This document shows, piece after piece, positions 33,544-44,099 of a DNA stretch of 64,000 bases. The first letter of the stretch is position 1, and every line of letters begins with the position of its first letter. The stretch comes from Plasmodiophora brassicae (lineage: Eukaryota; Endomyxa; Phytomyxea; Plasmodiophorida; Plasmodiophoridae): the NCBI GenBank assembly GCA_039704465.1, contig JASFAU010000001.1, positions 620,001-684,000 of the forward strand, given 5' to 3'. The notes beneath the pieces are model-generated. The model was not told the DNA's origin. It saw only the letters and a list, made by a program, of their open reading frames with translations, and did no database searches. The position numbers were made by a program, and so were the translations under genes.

Positions 33544-34490
33544 GTCGAGGTCGGGACCCGGATCGCTCTCCTCGCCGCCAGACGCCTTGCGCCGGTCAGC
33601 GGGGGCGTCGTTGAACGGCAAGAGGGGGGGTGCCGTCCCTCCGCTCTTCGTCGCCAGACGCCCCATTACAACGCTGTACGTCAGGCATTGCAGGCGTCGT
33701 TGAACGGCAGGAAGCGACCGGGTCCCGCTCCTCGATCGTCTAGTCCCACGGTTTCAGGGTGCGTCCGCCACCGTTGACCCCGGTTGCCCTCGTGCCCTGA
33801 CGTCTATTAATTCCCTTATAGGTACCTCCGCCCTGAACTATTGTTCGCTCGCCATGGTCGAGGTCGCGGGCCCGAGTCGCTGTCCTCGTCGCCAGACGCC
33901 TTGCGCCGGTCAGCGGGGGCGTCGTTGAACGGCAAGAGGGGGGGTGCCGTCCCTCCGCTCTTCGTCGCCAGACGCCCCATTACAACGCTGTACGTCAGGC
34001 AATGCGGGCGTCGTTGAACGGCAGGAAGCGACCGGGTCCCGCGCCTCGGTCGTCTAGTCGCACGGTTTCAGGGTGCGTCCGCCACCGTTGATTCTGGTTG
34101 CCCTCGTGCCCTGACATCTATTAATTGTCGTATAGGTACCTCCGCCCTGAATTTGTTCGTTCGTCTCGTCATGGTCGAGGTCGGGACCTGGATCGCTCTC
34201 CTCGCCGCCAGACGCCTTGCGCCGGTCAGCGGGGGCGTCGTTGAACGGCAAGACGGGGGGTGCCATCCCCCCCGCTCTTCGTCGCCAGACGCCCCATTAC
34301 AACGCTGTACGTCAGGCAATGCAGGCGTCGTTGAAAGGCAGGAAGCGACCGGGTCCCCCGCCTCGATCGTCTAGTCGCACGGTTTCAGGGTGCGTCCGCC
34401 ACCGTTGACCCCGGTTGCCCTCCTGCCCTGACGTTTGTTAATTGTCGAACAGTTACGCCCTGAACTTATTCGTTCACCCGCGATGGTTGA
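33544..34490 (+). repeat. Tandem array, about 313-bp period, three units
   Basis: A gtcgaggtcg block starts units at 33544, 33857 and 34174, and a diverged fourth copy starts at about 34485. Each unit contains two related gcgtcgttgaacggca words about 110 bp apart. No reading frame is conserved across units. Confidence 0.88.
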
Positions 34491-36272
34491 GGTCGGGGCC
34501 CCGGGTCGTTCTCGGCGTCGCCAAACGCCCAGTGTCGGTCAGCGGAGACTTTGCGAAATACCCATTGCGCCGGGTCGGTCTGCGATCGCATCTCGTTGAC
34601 GTTGTTGTCCTCCTGCCCTGATGTTTTCTGGCTACCATCCAGTTACGTCCTGCGTGGGCCCGTTTCGCTGCACCAGTTCCTTCCCTCGAGCACCATTTTC
34701 CGCTTCTGTTTAAATACCTAGTGGATCCATTCGTCGCCGTGGTATGTTCTCAACCGTATGTCCCGCCATGGTTGCATCCGGGTGCTGACTTCGATCAGTT
34801 ACGCCCTGAACGTGCCGCCTTAGCCACGACCGCCCTACCCGCTGACCGCTGCCATCTGATTCAGCAGGCAACGCGACTGGCCGCATGGGCAGACGTCGTT
34901 ACCACCACCGTGTCGGTTCACACTTTGGCACGTGTGCAACCTACGTCGAACAAGGATGCATGGCGACGATGAAGGTCGTTATGTACACGCTGACGAGCCG
35001 TACGTGCCTCTGCCAGTCCGGGTCAGCTACCGACCACTGATCTGTCGCCGCAGATCCCCGCTGACATCACCGGGACGCCAGCTGATGTCGATGGCCGTCG
35101 GTGCCATGGCGGTCGAAGACGCCGGTGCCACACAGGCCACCTGGACTTGTACTGCGACTGGACATGCCGCCGACGACGCTAGGGTGGCGCGCGCAACGGC
35201 ACCGTCAAGTCGTCCCTCCAGGGTCGCCCAAAATTAGGCGCGCCGTCAGGCGCCGCGGTCGGGCATTGTACCCGCCGGGGCCACGACCGACCCGAACGCA
35301 GCACGCCACGTATCGCATCGAAGTTGACGACCGCATCCGCGATCACGTCAGCCGTGTCGTCACAGCCGTCCCTGTCGCTGTATAGCAGGAAGAGGGGTGA
35401 TCGGGTACGCTGACGCCCAGCTCCTTTATCCAACAATAAACGAGTACGACATGTCCATCGTAGTCTGTGGGCCTTCAAATGTCCCTTGCTGTGTCGCGAC
35501 GGCGCCACAGGAACACGAGTCGGCGCGTGCCGCTGAAGAGGGCGCCGTTGACTGGGACCGGTAATCGCATCGTCTCACGAAAGGCGTAGTACTCAGCACG
35601 AATGATCACCATTTCTGGAGAGGCTGTGCGTTCCCCCTCGTTTCGTATCCCCGTAGTATGTATTGTGGTCAGTCGATCGTGCGAACAGTTGGACAGCCCA
35701 GGGCACGTCCTTGTTCCTGTTATTGTGCGCCTGAGGCGTTGTCCGGCGACGGATCCGGCCGTGTTGTTGCTGGACTGTCGCCTGGTTAACATCGAGTCGA
35801 TCAGAAGAGGGCGCAGACCCATGCTGGCACGTCCGCCTGAGTGCGTGTCGTACGAGTACGAATGGGGACGTGCCCGCCGAAGGCAACCGTCCCCAATCGC
35901 TGTCGGTGCGCCCGCTCCTGCAGGTACGTGGACACCAGTACCAACTCGTCGTGGCGTGTGAGATCGGGCTGCGGTGTCGCCCGCCTGGTGATGCGCTCGA
36001 TGAAGGCGCCGCGTTGGTCCTGCCCGACGACCGGCGACCTGGGGCGCTGCAGGCCTGCCCGGTACGGTGGTACCTCGTTGTCGGAATATTAATAGTGTTG
36101 TCCTGGCTCTCGTCACCTTGTCGTATGGCGAAGCAACGTGAGCTGACGTCATCTCGACTTCGAGGCACGATCAGGGTTGTGGCTAATCTGCTGGAAAATA
36201 GGTATGCCAATTAGCCGCGCTCGGTGTGGATTGATAGAAGGATTGCGCGGGACGACAATGGGTATTCGTCCC
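34491..36272. other. Inner part of left arm and flank of the pogo element
   Basis: Arm homology continues to about 35642. The same sequence family occurs a third time near 45938-46200 in direct orientation. Short conserved peptides such as MVIIRAEY and AIRGVLRSG appear in related frames of the copies, suggesting the remains of a multi-copy gene, but no intact ORF is supported. Confidence 0.5.
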
Positions 36273-36468
36273 ACGGGCAGAATGACGCTACCGTAAACTT
36301 CGATGCGCTGTACCCAGCAATGTCAAAAAAATTATGCAGTGATGTAAGGTTTTGTTTAATTTTTTGCCCGAACATGCGGCGTTTTTTTGGGTGGGGTGCG
36401 AGCTGCAGACTTCCGAGCCGGGCGGAACATTTAAACCATTGCCGCCTCAGGCGTTCGCATCGACCGCG

Positions 36469-37755
36469 ATGCACTCCCGCCAGTCCATAACGAACGCCGA
36501 CAAGCTGGCCATTTTGATGTGCTGGTGCCGCGCATCAGTACAAGGTACATCGTTGCATAACTTCGCCGATGCCAATGGCGTTGCACCCAGTCAAATCCGA
36601 CGGTGGAAGAAACTGGAGACGCGCCTAAGTCAATCGCGCCCCGATGCAACAACGATTTCTCGTGGTCGGGCGCCTACGTTCACAGAGCAAGAAGAAGACG
36701 ATCTGCTTCGGTGGATCTTTGATAGACGGGACGCAGGGATAGGTACTACCTTCAACTACGCCCGCATTTCGTTGTAGTGGAACTCATAGAACCTTCGTCT
36801 AGGAATATCGTTAAATAGCCTCAAACAGTATGCTTGTGAAATGTTTTCGGGGCTTAAGGAAAAGTCTTCTAACGCCAAGGAGTCGACGCTAAGGCGTTTC
36901 TTAAAAAGGCATCGTCTAACGACGCGTGTATGCACGCCCTCCTCGTCTGTCGGGCCAGAGCAAGAACGGCGTCTGGCGGGAACCTTCATGGCTTCCATCG
37001 TACCGCGTATTGCCAGCCTCGACAAGAGGCTGATCATCAATATGGATGAGACGGCAGTCTTCTTTGACATGTCTCGAAACCGGACGATCGATCGTGTCGG
37101 CGCGAGGCATGTCAACATGCGCAAGACATCGTCGTCGACGCTCAGGGTCACTGTAGCAGTAGCCGTTACTGCCAGTGGTTCGATTCTTCGGCCTATGATC
37201 ATTTTCAAAGGTCAGCCTCAGGGCCGCATCGCGACACGCGAGCTGCCGGAATATCCGCCTGGCAGCGAATACGCGTGCCAGCCGCACGCTTGGATGGATG
37301 GCGCTACTATGCAACAATGGGTTAAGAAGGTATCGCCTTCAGTATGGCACGATCATTGAACTAACAGAGTTTAACAGTGTCTACAACCGTACATTGCGAG
37401 TGTGCCTGTTGAGGCTCAAAGTCCTGTATTGCTTCTGGATTCTTTCCGATGCCACGTTATGGCACCAGTGCTGTTGAGCATCAACAGTATTGGCGTCCAG
37501 GTGGAGCATGTTCCCAGCCATTGCACCGCACTCGTTCAGCCGATCGACGTGGGTGTCAACCGATCATTTAAGTCACGAATCCGGGATCAATGGGAGCATT
37601 GGTTACTGGAAAAGCCCATCGGTGACCCGTTGGATCCACCAACACGTCCTCAAGTGGCATCGTGGATAATCCGATCGTTGCAAGAGCTATCGCCTGATGT
37701 GATCCGAAGGTCATGGCGTAGCCATGATTTTCCCTACTTTACAGATACCGAATAA
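36469..37755 (+). CDS. DDE_1 (pogo-like) transposase, three exons
   Basis: Exons 36469-36770, 36819-37329 and 37378-37755, with two 48-bp introns, give 396 aa and no internal stop. The N-terminus has helix-turn-helix DNA-binding segments (TNADKLAILMCWCRASVQG, then NGVAPSQIRRWKKLE), a CENPB-type second HTH (TLRRFLKRHRLTTRV) and the DDE_1 catalytic core: LIINMDETAVFFDM (Asp 1), SPVLLLDSFRCH (Asp 2) and TALVQPIDVGVNRSFK (Asp 3), a DDD triad as in pogo. All catalytic residues are present, so the element could be active. Confidence 0.88.
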
Positions 37756-38325
37756 ACAATAGATGGCGTTACAGCAGGATACAACGTGCCATGCCGCCAT
37801 GGCGATGCGACCGTCGACGGTCGTCGTACACATTGTCAGAGCGAGAGTACAATTCGACAACTCTTGCAAGTCGGTTGTCGAATCGGTTGGCTCTCGCAAT
37901 GTAATGACGGGGCAGGAATCCCACCAAACATTGATCAGAACCGTTCCTCACACGATAAACGGCAATTGCCGTCTCGGTGTTGCCCGCATCTGGGGATATC
38001 ATTGTCGTTAAATCGTCGACGAATTAGGGATGACTTACCATTAATGATTTGAACAATACGCAACCGGACAATGCTGTCTGGTTCCAGGACAGACCCGCAC
38101 ACGGTGTGCTCTTGACAGCAGCGTCCACGGTTGCCGATCTCGATCCCTACAATCTCAACATGGACGGACGACATCGCCGGTCAGCTGTCGGATCGGGACC
38201 ATGCTGTGGTTGCGACCTTGAAATTCGGGCCTGATATGATGTCGAGCTGACTGGCCCTCGTAGTCGGTGGTCGCAAAAAAGTTCGAAGCCTTTTTTTGGA
38301 CAGGGGGGCACAGGATGCGCTAGGC
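37756..38325. other. Non-coding interior of the pogo element
   Basis: No ORF with support. The stretch separates the transposase stop from the right inverted terminus. Confidence 0.5.
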
Positions 38326-38373
38326 ACAGCGCATCGAAGTTTACGGTAGGGCCTAGCGTCATTCTGCCCGTAG

Positions 38374-38398
38374 GAACGCCCTAGCGGCTAGGGCGTTC
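38374..38398. repeat. Perfect short hairpin
   Basis: gaacgccctagc and its exact complement gctagggcgttc are separated by one base, directly outside the pogo element's right end. Confidence 0.8.
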
Positions 38399-38567
38399 AG
38401 CGGACGACAACGCGTCACAGTTCGGGCGTCACGTTACACATTACATCGAGTCGGGTCTCCGCGTCGGCCACGTTCAACAATTCCATAGTCGCAACCTCCG
38501 GACGGACTTCCTCGCATTGACCATTGTTGATGTCGTCGTCGACAGGGAGCCTCATTGAGGGCATCGT

Positions 38568-38841
38568 CTGATCACAGTCCCCGAATCGACAAGCCCATTC
38601 ACGATGTTCGTCAAGATATCGCCGAGATAGCCAGCATGTATGCTCTTCTTCGGGCGCATTCCCGTTTGGGGGCTCTTACATGACTGTTGAGCAGAGATGT
38701 CGATGCCGATGTGATTCGTCGAGTTGCGAACAAGTCGCCACCTTTAAGCATCACGGACGATGTTGTAGAAGCCATGTCTCCAACAAATCGAATTGTTGAC
38801 CTGGTAATTGATGACGATCTTAATTCGACGTGTGTCGGGCT
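38568..38841 (+). repeat. Foldback arm, outer part (split by retroelement B)
   Basis: This segment plus 44100-44220 is an inverted copy of about 44300-44672. Retroelement B sits exactly between the two pieces, with ggct at both junctions. Confidence 0.85.
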
Positions 38842-39017
38842 TGTGACGTCCCAACGGTGATGGTATATCAGCCGTGTAGTATAATCGTCTGTGTCCCCGA
38901 CCTGCAGCTCCCACGGACGCCGTGCGGACTCCGTGCGCACTCCGTGCATGTCCGTCATTCTTAGGGCGGCCTAGCCGGATCACAGCTATTCTTGTCTTAT
39001 AGCTTGGAGCCGGCACA
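38842..39017 (-). repeat. 3' LTR of element B
   Basis: 176 bp, TGTGCCGGCTCC at the start and GACGTCACA at the end on the minus strand, identical to the other LTR. Confidence 0.93.
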
Positions 39018-39029
39018 TTCCCCTCCTTC
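39018..39029 (-). promoter_or_regulatory. Polypurine tract (plus-strand primer site) of element B
   Basis: On the minus strand GAAGGAGGGGAA directly abuts the 3' LTR, the standard position for the primer of second-strand DNA synthesis. Confidence 0.8.
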
Positions 39030-39215
39030 AACGAAATGCTCCTCCTTGCAGGTGTCTTCAGTGGTGGTGTATCCTAATCATGTCTTCTCCTTAATATAGT
39101 CTAATTAACATAATTAAGTCTCAATCTTCGTAGAACACAGTTTTGGCTTCTGTCGTCACATGGCCGTCGGCATTAAAATAACCCAGCGCGCATCCGGGAA
39201 AAAAGCATGACTAGC

Positions 39216-42086
39216 CTACTGGACTCCTTCCGCCTTAAGTAACTCCTTAACCTCATCAGCAAGGTGATGTTTCTCCTTCCTCATCCTGGCGGCATGTGCC
39301 TTCACCAGCTTCGGTACATCCATCGCCAACCTGCAGATTGGCTCCCATGAATCCTCCGCTTCAGAGAAACCCTTCCATCCGATCAACAATTCCAATTCCC
39401 CTGTCTCCGGACTGTGCCTGCAGTCCTTGAAGACTTCAATGGCGAAACGCTCATTGTCATAATCCATCTGTCGCTTCAGTTCCTCAGTGGCATTCACTTT
39501 GCCATGTTCATAGAGGCGAACGCGGTCCCCGTGAACGGTTCGAGTGTCCGTCTCATTGAACATATTCCTCACCTCGTAGGTGTAGTTCTCGTGGCTATCA
39601 GTTATTTGATATAGGCCCCGCCACTTCATAAAGAGCTTCTTGCCCGGAACCTTACCCGGTTCAGGCAATCCGATGAGTACATAGTCACCGATCTGAAAGT
39701 TCGGTGCAGTTGCTCGTCGGTACGCGTCGCTCCTCTTCCTGTGTACGGCTCGGATTTTCTTCGATTGCTGCACTGCTCCCTTGTGCATTTCATTCAGCGA
39801 CGTCTGCAATTGCATGACTAGCTCCTGAATATGCTCCTTTGAGAGTGTAGCTTCCCCATACTTCTCATCCCCTGGCCTCTTGAACACTTGCTTCAGCGGG
39901 TTGTCTGGTTGACGTCCCATCATCACTGTCACTGGCGCATTCCCGTTGGTACGCGCCTGCGACCTGTGATTGATCGTGTGTTCAATGTTGTGGTTCAACC
40001 ATGGCCAATCGTATTTGTCCCACTGCAATTCAGACAGAAGTGCTCTGACTAGTTGCAAGTAGTTCCTGTTGATCACCTCAATTGATCCATTACTGTAATG
40101 CCCATAGGCAACAGTCGGGTGATGAGCAAATCCACATCGACGCGCCAGTTCCTTCACAACGTTTGCCAGAAAGCAAGACGCCATGTCTGACACCATCAAC
40201 TCAAACGTTCCGAAGATAGCCCTCCATTCGAGCAGTGCCTCTACAGTGGTTTCCGCATTGGGTGTATGGTCAGGAGTAATCTTGACCATGCCAGACAGAT
40301 CATCCCTGATTATCAGGTTCCATTGCAGATCATGTCTTCCGCCCTTCTGAGCCGCCATCATGTATAGCCAATCCAAGTGAATCACCTGATTCGGCCTAAC
40401 ACCATGAACAGCTGTTCCCAATGGCCTGGGAATCCTAACCCCGCCCCTTGTCGGTAGACAGTTCAAACACGCGTTGCAGAACGTCCTCATGTCCTCATCG
40501 CAGTGTGCCCAATGGCAGAACTCCCCCAACTTCCTCAACGAGGCCTTCAGTCCTAGATGCCCACTGTTTCCGCCCGCATGAGCAATAGCGCATAGCTGCA
40601 GTTTCAGCTCGTTGCATTCGTCTGGTATGATCACCTGTCCCTTCCCTGTGACGAAGAGATCATCACCATTCTTCGGTCGTTTCGTTCCTCTGAGCCATTT
40701 CCTCTGAGCCTTACGGATTTCGTCCACGGTCGGCCATTGGAATTCCTTCCTTTGTAACGGCCGTACCCGATATCCGTCCTCAATTTGAAGCGTTATCCTC
40801 CTGATCGTGCGTACCTCTAGGTGCTGGTCATCAGGCCCACCGTCCGGTGCACCCCACCGCGTCATAAGATCCGACCACACATTGTCCTCCCCCGCAATGT
40901 GTTCAATGACGTAGTTGACCCTCTGTATGTCCAGTGCCCATCGTTGCAGTTTCTGCGCCGTTGGCTTTGACACGTCCGTTGGTGAGAATATCCTCACGAG
41001 ATTCCTATGATCGGTAAACAAACGAAACTGCTCGTTGGTTGTAACGAGATAGTCCAGTTTGTCAATCCCATCCTTGATCGCGAACCCTTCCTTCTCCACC
41101 GTGGACCAGTTCCGCTCTGGGCCCGCGAACTTGTGTCCGACGAAACCCAGCGGTTCATGTCGCTGCCCATGCACTGGTTTACCCAAGTCCTCAGGCGGAA
41201 TCTGTGTGACTACCGCCGCGCTGTTAACCTCATTTGCATCTGAGAATAGGCATTGGATCCGGTCCTTTCGCGGGTACGCTAGTTGGACCGTGTCCGCCAC
41301 TGCCATCTTCAGTTTCTCGAATGCCAGCGCATGTTCGGGTGACCATCCATATTTGCACAATCGCACCCTCCTGGCAATGGCTTTCGTCCTGCCAGGTTGG
41401 TCCTTCATGGCATCCTCGTATATCCTCTGTAACAGGTGTACCTTCCTGTTGTACTCAGGGATGGACCTACTCATCCACTGAGTTGCCATAAGGAATTGTT
41501 GCAAGTCCCTTGCCGTCCTCGGCTGTGGTATCGCCATTAAAGCCTCAATCCTAGCAGGATCGTGCCTTACCCCTTCTGGCGTGAATATCCTTCCACAGAA
41601 CCGAACCTCTGTTGTGAAGAGCTCACACTTCTCCACGTTGAACTTGATGCTGTGCCGTTCGGCTAGCATCAGAGTCCGTTCCAACGTTCGGAACCAATCA
41701 TCCTCCCTTTGGGCATGCCCCATTAGATCATCGATCCATATGATTAGTTTGTGGAACATAAGTTCCCCGAACACCTCAAACATCCTCCCTTGATACTGAG
41801 GGGCGGAGTTCATTCCCCCCTGCATCGACCTCGTTGGCTTATACACCCCCTTATCTGTCATGAAGGAGAAGATCTCCTGACACGCTTCATCCAGCGGCAT
41901 CATCCAGAAGCCTTTGAACGCGTCTAGCTTAAACCAGAACCTCGAGCCTGCCAGGTTCCTGAGTATCGCCTCCTGATGTGGCATAGGCCACGCCACGGCG
42001 ACACATTTGGCATTAACAGCTCTGAGATCAACACAGAACCGCTTTTCCCCCCTGGCTTCGTCACCACCACCACCGGTGAAGCCCAC
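39216..42086 (-). pseudogene. Pol of element B: RT, RNase H, integrase, chromodomain
   Basis: A 956-codon frame. RT blocks RFCVDLRAVNAKC, FKLDAFKGFWMMPLD, QGGMNSAPQYQGR and LIIWIDDLMGHA (Trp-Ile replaces the usual Tyr-Val before DD) come first. RNase H follows (CLFSDANEVNSAAVV, NWSTVEKEGFAIKDG, RLFTDHRNLVRIF). The integrase has Asp (VIHLDWLYMM), Asp (ELMVSDMASCF) and Glu (HYSNGSIEVINRN), and the protein ends in a chromodomain (LELLIGWKGFSEAEDSWEP). It is complete except that its first RT strands lie in the preceding frame; the shift is at a GGGGGGAAAA run near 42045. All catalytic residues are present. Confidence 0.9.
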
Positions 42087-42364
42087 TTCGCGTTGTAGTT
42101 TTCAACGACTAGGCCATACTTCTTCAATTGGGCGACGAATTCCTCCATGAAAGCACTGTCCTCCATACTGTACTTTCTGGCTCGGCACCTGTAAGGTTCC
42201 GCATCCGGTTTCAGCTCCGTGACAAATGGTGTAACCCTGGCTGGACCATCAGGTCCAATGCTCATACGCCAAACGTCCCTATATCTTCTGACGAGTTTCC
42301 GAAGCGATTTCCCCATCGCTTGCGGTAGGCCATTCCTCAATGCGCGCTCGACCATCCCGTCCAT
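41924..42364 (-). pseudogene. Protease-RT linker and first RT strands of element B
   Basis: This frame encodes the RT entry (PYRCRARKYSMEDSAFMEEF, KWASPVVVVTKPGGK) and then runs off frame in the G/A homopolymer at about 42045, where the main Pol frame takes over by a -1 shift. It overlaps the protease frame by 28 bases at its upstream end. Confidence 0.8.
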
Positions 42365-42840
42365 CTCCTTTCCAGGGAGTCTGTGGAATCGGTTCCGATC
42401 CTCACATCCTCTGTTTCCTCTTCCTCCCCTTCCCAGAGAGGTGGCATCTCGTTTGCCATATTGTGCACTTCATCCATGACGTCATTCCCCTTCTTCGGCG
42501 TGCTCTTAATGAGTACGTCCAGGGCCTTCTTTGGGTGGATACCCAAGTCGTCCAACAGCCTCTCCCCTAGGATTATTTCCTTTTCAGGAATGTCCCATAC
42601 AAGGCATCGGCGCCGGCGAGTGATCAGTTCGCCTGCCGTCGTCGTCAGTCCCAGATCCAGTATCATCACATGGTAGGCTGTGTGCTTCGTTTCTCTGTCT
42701 ACCAGACAGAACGTTTCCGGCTTCTGGAGGTTCTCCATTGTTAACAATGGGTCCCGCTCCATTAGCTCGCGCGCTATGGTCAATGGCATCAGAACGTCAA
42801 CCGATGTCGCTCCACTGTCCAGAACCCCAGTCTTCCTCAT
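42337..42840 (-). pseudogene. Aspartic protease of element B
   Basis: It starts MRKTGVLDSGATSVDVLMPL, with an intact D-S-G active site, and has the second hydrophobic flap strand (IILGERLLDDLGI). It overlaps the Gag end by 44 bases in a different frame. A genuine +1 Gag-Pol frameshift or a one-base change is possible. Confidence 0.8.
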
Positions 42841-43876
42841 GTCCGTTTACACGAACGACTACTTGGTCCCCTGTCCTCTGCGCCCCCTCCGACACTCTTC
42901 CTACCACTGGAAGCCATGGGTACTCTGACAAGTCGTCATCTTTATCAGATTTGGCCTTACGGGGTCCATCCCTTCCCGTTGGCCCCTTGCGGCGATCCTT
43001 CAGCAGGTCTGCGACCTGCTTCTTGGTAGGCTTCTTCGGGCAACGAAACGCTGGATGTCCAACCTCGTCACAGTTGAAACATCGCAGGTCCTTCCGGTGT
43101 CGTTTCGTGTCCCGGCCTCCATCGCCTCCTTCATCCGTCTGCGCCCCTCGCTTCTTTGGGGTGGGTTTGACCTTTCCCTTCCCCTTGCCATCCTCACGTC
43201 CCGGCTCCATGTACAACATCGTCTCCTCATACGATGCAGCCCGTTCCTTCAGCACCCGATAGAATTCCAAAGGGTCCTTCTGGAGATCGGTCTGGCGCTT
43301 CATGACGAGGGTCCGCATGAGCGCTTGTAAACCGGATGGGCGCACAGCACCCAGTAGGTACTTGACCAGGTTCTTCCGTCCCTCGCGGGACGTGAAGAGG
43401 TCCTGCCACCCGTTGCGCGCGACCAATTCCTCGTACTGCTGCACGAGGTTCACGACCCTTGCCGCTGGTGTGGTGATGGTCAGCTTCATCGCCAGCTTCC
43501 GCATCTCCCGGTCGATGTTCGCGTCCGTCGAGCGATCCTGCTCGAGATGCCTCTTCATCCAGTCCATCAGGTCGCTCTCCGTCACCCCCTCGGCGTCCTT
43601 GCCGAGTTCCCACTTGCAGATCGCCCTGAGCAGACCGGGGTCGATCATACTCCTCACTGACCGCGGGATCTGGCCCTTGGCGTTCGGATCGTCCCGGAAG
43701 TGATTCCGATACGTCTTCAGCTCGGCCATGAACGTCGTGACGGCCTTGCGGTCCATGCTTTTCAAGGTCGGCGCCTTGTTCATCTGCAGGACGATCGTTG
43801 AGCCTTGCACGCTCTGTCCTTGTTGTCGATCATCGACGTCATCTTCCAGCAGCATCTCCTGCGCGGTGGCCACCAT
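42797..43876 (-). CDS. Gag of element B
   Basis: From the ATG at 43876 (MVATAQEMLLEDDVDDRQQG), 359 aa. A helical capsid-like region (residues 30-230: KAVTTFMAELKTYRNHF, LMDWMKRHLEQD, KNLVKYLLGAVRPSGLQAL) is followed by a Lys-rich linker and one CCHC zinc knuckle (LRCFNCDEVGHPAFRCPKKP). It assembles the particle and binds RNA. The frame stays open through the 5' LTR, so an earlier start cannot be excluded. Confidence 0.85.
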   Translation of the reverse strand: MVATAQEMLLEDDVDDRQQGQSVQGSTIVLQMNKAPTLKSMDRKAVTTFMAELKTYRNHFRDDPNAKGQIPRSVRSMIDPGLLRAICKWELGKDAEGVTESDLMDWMKRHLEQDRSTDANIDREMRKLAMKLTITTPAARVVNLVQQYEELVARNGWQDLFTSREGRKNLVKYLLGAVRPSGLQALMRTLVMKRQTDLQKDPLEFYRVLKERAASYEETMLYMEPGREDGKGKGKVKPTPKKRGAQTDEGGDGGRDTKRHRKDLRCFNCDEVGHPAFRCPKKPTKKQVADLLKDRRKGPTGRDGPRKAKSDKDDDLSEYPWLPVVGRVSEGAQRTGDQVVVRVNGHEEDWGSGQWSDIG

Positions 43877-43923
43877 CGCGTCCTTCTTTGAAACCTTCCC
43901 CGAAAGGATGTTCAAGAGATCTC

Positions 43924-44099
43924 TGTGACGTCCCAACGGTGATGGTATATCAGCCGTGTAGTATAATCGTCTGTGTCCCCGACCTGCAGCTCCCACGGAC
44001 GCCGTGCGGACTCCGTGCGCACTCCGTGCATGTCCGTCATTCTTAGGGCGGCCTAGCCGGATCACAGCTATTCTTGTCTTATAGCTTGGAGCCGGCACA
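43924..44099 (-). repeat. 5' LTR of element B
   Basis: Identical 176-bp copy. The sequence just inside it (GAGATCTCTTGAAC on the minus strand) does not begin TGG, so no ordinary tRNA primer-binding site is apparent. Confidence 0.93.

Larger units (their letters stand above)
32372..35642 (+). repeat. Left arm of a large inverted repeat
   Basis: The whole segment recurs in inverted order at 48972-51990: tandem cctgcctgcctg units, a 236-codon ORF, a roughly 313-bp tandem array, then a stretch with a recurring gaccaggtcccagtcaacg-like word at its inner end. Identity is high, with five amino-acid differences across the ORF frame. The arms are about 13 kb apart. Confidence 0.85.
36273..38371 (+). 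mobile_element. pogo/Tigger-like DNA transposon, apparently intact
   Basis: The left end (36273-36311, acgggcagaatgacgctacc) and the right end (38371-38326 reverse complement) form about 40-bp inverted repeats, with a 7-bp insertion in the right one. Between them lies one uninterrupted transposase gene. The expected TA target duplication is not clear (TA only on the right), so the exact ends may be off by a few bases. Confidence 0.8.
38842..44099 (-). mobile_element. Ty3/gypsy chromovirus B with identical LTRs
   Basis: Two 176-bp direct repeats (38842-39017 and 43924-44099) are identical as far as I can compare. They begin TG and end CA on the minus strand and are flanked by a 4-bp ggct duplication (38838-38841 and 44100-44103). 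A polypurine tract precedes the 3' LTR. The order Gag, zinc knuckle, protease, RT, RNase H, integrase, chromodomain is complete, but the frame breaks three times. Confidence 0.95.

Noticed and set aside
33440..34490. CRISPR-like array
   Set aside because: The period is about 313 bp with no short conserved repeat/unique spacer structure; it is a plain tandem repeat in a eukaryotic genome.
38374..38398. Rho-independent terminator
   Set aside because: The hairpin lacks a U-tract and the genome is eukaryotic; it is kept only as a hairpin.
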